NCBI GenBank assembly: GCA_963920765.1
Contig: OY987243.1
Coordinates: 31,991,060-32,055,059, forward strand
Direction: 5' to 3'
DNA: 64,000 nucleotides
Source of the DNA: Ulota crispa
Taxonomy: Eukaryota > Streptophyta > Bryopsida > Orthotrichales > Orthotrichaceae
Positions within the stretch are counted from its first letter, which is position 1, and each line of letters begins with the position of its first letter. This document shows, piece by piece, positions 56,651-64,000 of the stretch. The position numbers were made by a program, and so were the translations under genes. A model generated the notes under the pieces. It was given only the letters and a program-made list of their open reading frames with translations. It was not told the DNA's origin and searched no databases.

Positions 56651-58201
56651 CTAGGGACCCGAGAGATTGATTTCACGCAACAATCCAGGAAGCAAAGCAA
56701 GGGGGGCAGCAATAGATGGGCAAAAGGACATTACCCTTGGAGCCGATTTTGCGTTTTCTGCAGCAAGCGCCATGCCTTTCAGCCCAGCGGTGACGCGTTT
56801 GGGTCTTTTCATGGCCGCTGCAAGAGACGGCGGCGATGGCTTCTCATCCGCTACAGCCTTCGGTGTTGTTGGGACTTTCTTCACCTTCTCAAACTGTAGT
56901 GCCTGGGCAAGGCCCCGATCTCCAGCTGTCAACCTTCTGGGTCTCTTGTACACCCCATCTGTTCCAATTTCCCAGCCACCATGCCCACAGGGTTAGGCCT
57001 CAAGGGCTCACATCGAAAATGGAGTAACCCCGGAAGCAAAGATCTCTCTACAACTTGAAATAGAAACTGAATTTTCTGGGGTTTCTATTTCAAGGGAAAA
57101 TTTCATGGATAACCTTGAAGTTTGCCATATTTTCATAGATACCCCAGCTTTTTCAGAAATTGCACAAATACCCTTGGACCAGAATTTTCAGGCGTTTGTT
57201 TTGTTGTGATGTCACTTCCCTTCTTCCTTTGTGCGCACATTACTCCTTTCTTCTTGTTATGCGTGTGCACAAAGGAAGAAGAGAAGTGACATGCACAACA
57301 AAACAAACACCTCAAAATTATGGTCCAAGGGTATTTGTGAAAAAGCAGGGGTATCTATGAAAATATGACAAACTTCAGGGGTATCCATGAATTTTCCCCT
57401 ATTTCAACATGGTTACATGATTAGGGTTCGAAAGAAGGGGATGCAAATGCAAGTTCTTAAGGGACTTGAAGCGGAAGTTGAGAGTTTTGGCATACTTTCG
57501 TGATGTTCGGCATCGATGACGGCTGGGCTCTCTGGACCAGTGGTGTCGGCAGCGGCCGCGATGGCGGCGTGCTCGTCTTTGAAGACGTGGTGGAGGGTGC
57601 TGGCTCCATTCTCATCGGGCACAACCTCGTCGGCCGGGGAAGAGGAAGTGACGCCTCCTTGCGAGTTGATGGGCGACTCCCTCGCGTACGCAGAGCGCAC
57701 AGTTCGTTTGGGGCGCTTGCTCTGCTGAGAGGAGCCGTTGGACTGCGCGGGATGCTGCACGGATTGCTGCTGCAGCGCACTCACCTCCTCCACTGCTGCT
57801 TGGTCCGCCTGTCCTTCGGGTTGCTGTTGTTGCTGTTGTTGCAGTTGTTGTTGTTGTTGTTGTTTCGGAGCGGATGACGGCGAGCTGGTGGGGAAGTCGA
57901 GCTTGTCGGGAGCGGCGAGGTCGTGGCCATCGGCGTTGTTGAGATGCTCCACGCGGAAGCTCTGGACGGTGCCGTGGCGGATGAGCTTGGCGCATCCCCA
58001 CGACCACACCGCGCAAGGCGAGCCCAGTCCCGCGGGAGAAGAAGAAAGCGACGAGGACGACGACGGTGGCCCGCGATCGAATTTCACCACCTCGAACATC
58101 TCCCGCGTCTCCCACGCTTGGCACTCCTCGCAGTAATACTTGATCCACCTCCGCTTCTGCTGCAACAACCCCCCCGCCATAGTATTCTCCGCCGTCGACA
58201 T
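56651..58201 (-). CDS. Unrecognised poly-Q protein with repeated KRP[KR]R motif, 2 exons
   Basis: Exons 58201-57496 and 56958-56651 sum to 1014 nt (337 residues) with consistent phase. I do not recognise the family. Residues 1-90 look like a folded module: RRWIKYYCEECQAWETREMF, then CAVWSWGCAKLIRHGTVQSF. Residues 114-127 are a glutamine tract broken by one Leu, followed by a Gln/Ala/Ser-rich region. Three basic motifs recur: KRPKRTVRS (about 162-170), KRPRRLTAGDRGLAQA just after the splice junction, and KRPKRVTAGLKGMALA. They suggest a nuclear, nucleic-acid-binding protein (inference). The start was placed at MSTAENTMAGG; the frame is open further upstream, but the extra sequence looks untranslated. 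The last about 29 residues could change if the GTAATG after SAPR is a splice donor. An F5 MITE occupies the intron. Confidence 0.65.
57094..57399. mobile_element. Foldback MITE (family F5) in the intron of the poly-Q gene
   Basis: Nearly the whole element is one inverted repeat. Left blocks GGGAAAATTTCATGGATA, TTGAAGTTTG, ATAGATACCCC and CTTTGTGCGCACA are mirrored on the right (TGTGCACAAAG, GGGGTATCTATGAAAAT, CAAACTTCAGGGGTATCCAT). It is flanked by an identical 8-bp TATTTCAA (57086-57093 and 57400-57407), a clean target-site duplication. Confidence 0.92.
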
Positions 58202-59568
58202 TGATTGCTCCGCCTTCCCCCAGTCACGCCCCCCTTTCGAAACCTCGCAGCCGGAATTCAAAAATAAAACCCTTCGTTCCCAAAACAGCGCACTTTCCAA
58301 GACCGACCACAAAGGGTTGCGCCAAGATATATTCAAACGAACCCCCTTTCCAAGATGCTCCCCACCACCTTCGAGGACGTCCGGCTCCACGGCGGCACAT
58401 GTATCGACCAACCACCCCCGCCACAAACACCTGAACACTTCAGGCAACCCCACTCAACACTTTTTTATATAACTTACTGCCTGCCTGCCTGCAATTTGAG
58501 ATGGACCAGCAAAAAGCTCCAGCTAGTTCTCAGAAAAGTAAAAGAAGAAGAAAAAGAAAGACGAATATCGCTTCCACCCTAACCTTGACGACGAAACTGG
58601 TCGTGCTAGCTAAGCTTAGCACCACGCACTCAGTCTCCAAGAGTGAAAATTGGGCGGCAATCCAATCCTGTTAGAGAAGAGACTGAGATCGCTTCTGTCT
58701 AGGGAGGGAGGGTAGCAGCACTCAAACCTGAATGAGTGACGTACACGTCGAGAAAGAAAAGGGCTGGAATTGGCCGAAGAGACCGTAAAACAGCGATTGA
58801 TGTGTGTGTGTGTGTGTTGGCAGCAGCACTCGCAGCACGGCACCTGTCCCGCAACTCTCGACCAGCAGGCACCACCACCACCACCAGTCTAGACCAAAAG
58901 AAAATCCAATAATTTTGTGATCCTTTCCGGACACACCATCTCTCTCTCTCTCTCTCTCTCTCTTCTGCTAAGTTATGGCTTCGTCAATCGGTCAGGCAGG
59001 CACTTTGCATTTCGGATCAGGAATGCAGCGCTGCAATCAGCTCCCTCTCCAGACCCTGAGCACAATAACTTAACTTACACCATGCGGCTCCAAGGCACCG
59101 GCACCCAGTGCCAAGATGCCAACCTGATCAGTTATTCGACAGTCACTCCGGTGCTATAATTATGTTTGATATTGATCGGAAAAAGTGACCGACGTGGAGC
59201 AGCAGCAGCATGGAGTCAACGTAACGTTCCCTAGCGAAATATGAAACATCAACAAAACGAAAACAGCAATAATAATGAGTTAAACAATTGTAAGTCTGTG
59301 TTAGGTGGGACCATGGGAGGCTGGATGAGTACTGTGGTATGCATGTAAAAGAAAAAACTTCCAACTTCCGTGGCAAGATTCACATCTGGCCTCGGGAGCT
59401 GCTCCCGGCAGGTAGCGTAAAATTTCAAATACGGTAAGCACCGCTCTCTGGCAGATTAGGATTATCCGTCAGTGGGAACTGCAGCTTCAAACGACACATT
59501 GGAATGTCCGAAGTAATGATTGAAGATGGTTACAGTCTTTTAGTTTGTGATAGCTTGTATTCTACACT
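58202..59568. promoter_or_regulatory. Upstream region of the poly-Q gene
   Basis: Probable 5' UTR and promoter on the minus strand. Contains a (GT)n tract near 58798-58818 and a (TC)n tract at about 58939-58963, both common in plant 5' regions. ORFs here are short and without recognisable homology. Confidence 0.45.
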
Positions 59569-59868
59569 GAATATTGCGTTTAGGTTGCCCCACACTAAAT
59601 TCTTGACCTTTTACACCATATAAATGCTTACTGATGATGTTACAGTAATTTTCATTGATAGTTATTGCAACAAACAAATTTTAAACTGGGCTTGGCAACA
59701 ACTACAAAGCTGCAGGAAAACAAACCAGTTGCTTTCAGTTTATAAACCATGTGAAATCTTAGTATGTAGATAGTTGCATGTTCCTCCAAGTGGTCAGGTA
59801 ATGAGTCATGAGGAAACTTTTTTCAATGTAAGGCAACCTAGTAGTAAGGCAACCTAAACACAATATTC
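59569..59868. mobile_element. F1 TIR element, uninterrupted 300-bp copy
   Basis: GAATATTGCGTTTAGGTTGC at the left and GCAACCTAAACACAATATTC at the right form 20-21 bp inverted repeats with one mismatch. Interior CCACACTAAATTCTTGACC and AACCATGTGAAATCTTAGTA recur at 22139-23377 and 51985-52210 respectively. No ORF. Confidence 0.85.
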
Positions 59869-61137
59869 AATGGAGATTCATTTATATAGTAAGTTAGTTA
59901 GGATCATTTATAGCTAGTTAAGACTTATTTAAATGGAAAATTGCCTCCAAAAAACTATACTTATGAAGTTAGCCTAAACAAACTATCTTAGACATTTGAC
60001 TAATGTTAGTACCCAAAATATTCACCAAGGTAGGAGGCTTGAACTCTGTTAGTGCATTTTGAACCGCTCATGTAGAGGTTCCTAAAACAATGCACAAAGC
60101 TTCTATGGGTTACATTTTCTATGTTTAGAAATTGTACTTATGCATGCACAATTTTAAGAACTTAAGAGAGTGACATGCGTCACTGTTGAGTGTGCTTATT
60201 GGTCATATAGATATACGTCTTACTACAATAAATGCAAACATGTTTTCAATCATTATTTGAGTATGGAATGGGTGCTTGCACGCTTTAAGAGTCTTATTGG
60301 AACATTCTCGGCTTTGTAGTGGTTGCTTTTAGGACTCTTGTGCTCCATCTACAAGCCGTTTTTAAATCATGAATGCTACCACCTATGATTAAGAATAGCT
60401 ACCTATGCATATTTTGCTTTGATATGTTGTAGTTATTACTAACTCAAAAATTTTCAATTTAAGCGACCATAGAATTATCTCTTCTTTGACTTTCTACCAA
60501 AAACATTTCCATATTGCCAAACTGCCCTGATTTTTCCACAGAAGCGCACTTCCCCTTAGGTGGTCGATTCACGAGCCTCCTACCTTAATGAGAAGAATTG
60601 TGTAAGTGTAATTCAACATGTTCAAACAATGTTGATATGTAGTTGTTCTAATGAGTTTTGCAGTTATATTGTGTAAACTGACACTCTAGAACTGCAGCTT
60701 TCCAGGCCAAGTACGGAGAGTTGCTTTCAAGTGCACCAGTGAATTTAGTTTTTCTTAACGCTGAAAGTAATTTACTCGACAAACTTAGTAGCAATTGAAT
60801 TGCACAATCTTATGAGCGGGAACTTTGTTGAATCTAATTATGCCATACTGAACCAAATTTGAACTGTTCATGCAATTTCGGACAACACAAGGAGATCTCC
60901 CAATGCTTTTGATAGCTCTCTCAATGTTTTGCATAGATCCCCTTACGTTTTTCATTGATCTTTTGAAAATTTCAATAAATCTTTTGATGTTTTTTCATAA
61001 TGTACAGTACATGCAAAACATAAGGAGATCTCTGAATATTTTACATATGAATCATTATTTCTAAACTTCTGATATTTCAAATTTTATTAAATATGGCATC
61101 AATGTCTATCTCTATATATAATAGATCTATATATCTA
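59869..61137. other. AT-rich gene-free stretch
   Basis: No gene or clear repeat recognised. Confidence 0.4.
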
Positions 61138-61560
61138 TAATAGATTAGGGATGTTTGTCGGTCGTATTAGTTGAGGGTAAAATATTGCTTATGCAAAGGG
61201 TAAATAATTGCATGAGTAAAAAATTGTATGTGTAAAAAAATGCATGGGTAAAAAACAAAAGATATAAAAAAAGAACGTGAATGATTACCGTGCGGATAAA
61301 ATACTTGTGTAGGTAAAAATAAATAATTTTTTTTGCGGATATGTAATAGATTAGGTTGTTTGTCAGTTTGTATTAGCTGCAGCATAATGGAAGCTTATGG
61401 GTAAAAAAATTGTGTAGGGAAATACTTGCTGCATAGGTAAAAAATTGTATGAATAAAAAATTGCATGTGTAAAAAAATTGCTTGGGTAAAAAACAAAAGA
61501 TATAAAAAAATTCTAGGATTGATTACTATGTGAGTACAAAATTTGTGTAGGTAAAAACAA
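61138..61560. repeat. Two imperfect ~210-bp direct repeats built from GGTAAAAAA-type subunits
   Basis: Both units start TAATAGATTAGG..GTTTGTC and share GGGTAAAAAACAAAAGATAT followed by AAAAAA, then TTGTGTAGGTAAAAA. Inside each, a short motif GGTAAAAAATTG[CT]ATG is iterated. Minus-strand ORFs rich in FYTHK residues come from this repeat. Confidence 0.75.
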
Positions 61561-63252
61561 ATTATGCATGAGAAAACAATGATATTACTTTTAATGTGTG
61601 GGTAAAAATCTTTATGGGTATAAAACAAGAATGCTTTAATGCAAGGGAATGTTTGTTAAACAAAAACAAATACTTTATTGCATGCGTAAAGTTTGTAGTT
61701 GGATTGCGCAGATAAAAAATAAGAATTATTTTCTTGGAGGGGAAATGTTTTGGATAGTTGAACTTGAAATGATTTTGCATCAATCTGACCAATGGGTGCC
61801 TACTTGGGTGAATCACTCTTTGTATGTTGGGTACCCCACGTGCAGCAAGGGGGTAATTTATAAGGAGTTATTTATTTCCTTGGGCCAAATAAGAGGGTCT
61901 CTATAATTATATAATTGGGTCAAATGGCCAATTTTAGGACACTCTTTAAATATTTATAAGGGCTAAGCAATTATTTTTTTCTAAGGCTATCTTCTTTATA
62001 ATTGAAAATTTTGGATTGTTAAGTAATCTGACAATTTAGGCTTTAAGGGTTAGGGTATGAATTGCACTATGCTTTCATAAGTAATTTCAAGACAAAGGTA
62101 AAATTCATCATGGAAATATACAATACAAATAGAAATGCCTCTTCACTCCAAAACTTCAAGAGTAAATCAACTAAGAGTCAAAGCTTGTGAATGAACTCTG
62201 TTTACATGTATGTATTAAAAAAAACCCTATTGTGCACAAGCCAAATAAAACAAGCTAAAATTTGGAAGGCTGGAACGTGCACCCTAACACCAAGCAACAA
62301 AACCTTGACCCAAAAGTGAAGTAGACCCTAACCATTCATTTACATTTTTTGCCCTCAATTTTCATCACCCAACACTTGGCACCCTCATTGGAACAACGGA
62401 TACCCTATACCCACCATAAAAATAGTAGGACCATAGGATACCCCACGATACTGACCCCTTAATTACTTGTAAAAAAAAGTAATGAGGCATGTTTAAATCC
62501 TACCTATATTACTTATACTCAATTTTGCCATTTGAATGAACCCTTTCTTAGTTGTAATTTTTTTATAATTATTACCTCAAATGAATAAACCCCTCTCTAT
62601 ATTTTGCCGCAAGTCAAGTCTAAAATGCGTTAAATTATCCACCCGGGGTGCCTATGACTATTGCCAAACATTCAAAATATATTATGGTGAGACTCATTTA
62701 CTTATTCATACATATAATGTCAAAAAACCTTGAAAAAAAGGTTTGAGCATTTAATGAATTATTTTCCAAAGTGTGTCCGTAGGACACACAGGTTATTATA
62801 GTACATCATATCACTCTTATCTAGCATTAATTTCAAACTCATCTAAAGAGAATTAGTTTGGGATACTTCAAAACATTCAAGCGTCCCCAAACAATGTTTT
62901 TGTAGAGGGAATGAGCTAATGATTGTTTCTTGGTGAGTTTTCATCAGAATCTTGACATTGCCTTCTGCATCACCAAGAAACGAGTTGGGTCCAAAAATGG
63001 ACAAATGGTCAAACCTGTCTTAACCAAACATATTGGTTAGCCACCATTTAGATAGAAGTTTTCACAAATAATTGTTTATTTGATGAACATATATATGTGA
63101 ATGGTTCTATTCTTTTTTTTCCTTACAACTAGAGTCTCTTAGAGCATCATCAATGCGTACACTCGGAAAGAGACAAGCTTGCATTTCGCTTGGTGAGAGT
63201 CACTTTTAGCAAGAAGTTTAGGGTTTTCCAAGGCTCCAACATCGTCACCAAA
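61561..63252. other. AT-rich gene-free stretch
   Basis: No supported gene. A small palindrome TGTGTCC-GTA-GGACACA lies near 62773-62790. Confidence 0.4.
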
Positions 63253-63680
63253 ATGGAAACGTTGAACCTAACCCCGTTAAAACCACCTCCTGGAGCGGCA
63301 GTGTCTCAATTTCCTGTGCCCCAGCTCGTTTTCCCAATGCGCACTGCATTTGCTGATGGAGTAACACATTGCGTATGATAGCTTATAATAGCTTGCAATA
63401 GCTTGCAATTTCATAGCAACAACTTGCATGTACTTACATTCTTCTGCTATTATGCTTGAATTTGTTGCAGGTGTTGCGTCAACGTTGGGAGGATCCGGGC
63501 AGTGAAAGAAACTGCATACTTAAGGGGCAAGGAGCAATGCAAGACCGGCTACTTCTAAGTCCCATTTGCAATGTATTCATTGATGATGCTCTTACTCCTC
63601 TTTGTTGTTGGGTGGTTGCAAGAAACACTAGTACTATTTTGTGTCTCCTTGCTCTCTTGGGGGTGCTTTTTGGCTTGTAA
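63253..63680 (+). CDS. Tentative small two-exon protein, not recognised
   Basis: Model: 63253-63372 joined to 63471-63680 (330 nt, 109 residues). Exon 1 ends TGC|GTATGA and exon 2 follows TTGTTGCAG, both phase 0. Exon 1 encodes METLNLTPLKPPPGAAV..; exon 2 encodes VLRQRWEDPGSERNC.. and ends in a hydrophobic stretch (ILCLLALLGVLFGL) that could be a C-terminal membrane anchor. No homology recognised. Base composition is richer in G+C than the flanks. Could equally be chance or an exon pair of a larger gene. Confidence 0.3.
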
Positions 63681-64000
63681 CTTTTGCTCAACAAGTTCTT
63701 TTGAGCTGAAATTTCAAAGGAAGATACATGTCATAGTTATTGACCTTCAATAATTTTTGTAGTTTTTTAAAAATTATTTTACTATTTTTAAATAGCCCCC
63801 AAATAGGTGTCTACCTGGGCCATTTTGGAGGGTTTTTAGTACTATTTTGGGTTCAAAAAAGCAAATCTCATGCCACAAATCAGGGAAGTTGTTCATCATA
63901 GAGCATTACATGGATTTCCAGAAGGGTTTTAAGAAATTGTGAATTCTCTTCCCTCCACATGCTCTCAAAGTGGGCATCCTTTGGTCAAGTATTGAAAAAA

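Noticed and set aside
57612-58148. 178-codon ORF antisense/frame-shadow in the poly-Q gene
   Set aside because: Shadow of the same GC-rich exon in another frame; composition is dominated by Thr/Arg/Pro from the CAG repeat.
61167-61628. Repeated FYTHK-rich minus-strand ORFs
   Set aside because: Arise from the GGTAAAAAA minisatellite-like repeats, not from a gene.

Overview
The window looks like nuclear DNA of a green plant (streptophyte). The genes have many short GT-AG introns. They include plant-type families: a C2-domain phospholipase D, a folate/biopterin (BT1) transporter, and a pseudouridine-5'-phosphate glycosidase with a peroxisomal PTS2 motif. Short TTTAGGG telomere-type arrays are also present. 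A non-seed land plant would fit, but nothing here fixes the lineage. Coding sequence is sparse; about two thirds of the window is AT-rich repeat-derived DNA.

Layout: (1) 1-3925 (+), the 3' part of an Fpg/Nei-family DNA glycosylase with a complete zinc finger. (2) 5287-9167 (-), a complete 13-exon pseudouridine-5'-phosphate glycosidase. (3) 9985-12931 (+), a complete 4-exon DUF455 ferritin-like protein, divergent from (2). (4) 12932-24700, gene-poor AT-rich DNA with nested terminal-inverted-repeat elements and a decayed LINE. (5) 24707-28681 (+), a 9-exon RlmI-like PUA + SAM methyltransferase, convergent with (6) 29151-35040 (-), an 11-exon phospholipase D with a proline-rich N-terminus. (7) 39341-42424 (-), a 10-exon FYVE + ankyrin protein. 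(8) 47336-49267 (+), a 4-exon folate-biopterin transporter. (9) 49676-56650, repeats. (10) 56651-58201 (-), an unrecognised poly-Q protein with a repeated KRP[KR]R motif. (11) 58202-64000, mostly repeats, with one weak two-exon ORF at 63253-63680.

Exon models were built by hand from splice dinucleotides, phase and family alignment. For each complete gene the exon lengths sum to an intact frame. The genes do not form one pathway. Several are housekeeping functions: base-excision repair, RNA modification or nucleoside recycling, folate transport, and lipid or endosomal signalling.

The strongest non-genic signal is a dense population of small TIR/foldback elements (MITE-like). I can see at least six families from internal comparison: (F1) GCATTTAGGTTGCC ends; (F2) TTAACCCCTAAA ends; (F3) AAGGTA...CACCCA ends, often at TA; (F4) CTCCCTCTGTCC Stowaway-like ends; (F5) a GGGAAAATTTCATGGATA foldback with an 8-bp target duplication; (F6) GTCTGCTCGAAAAGCGAC ends. 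Several sit in introns of otherwise intact genes, and three cases are nested. I saw no clear tRNA, rRNA, CRISPR or prokaryotic feature.
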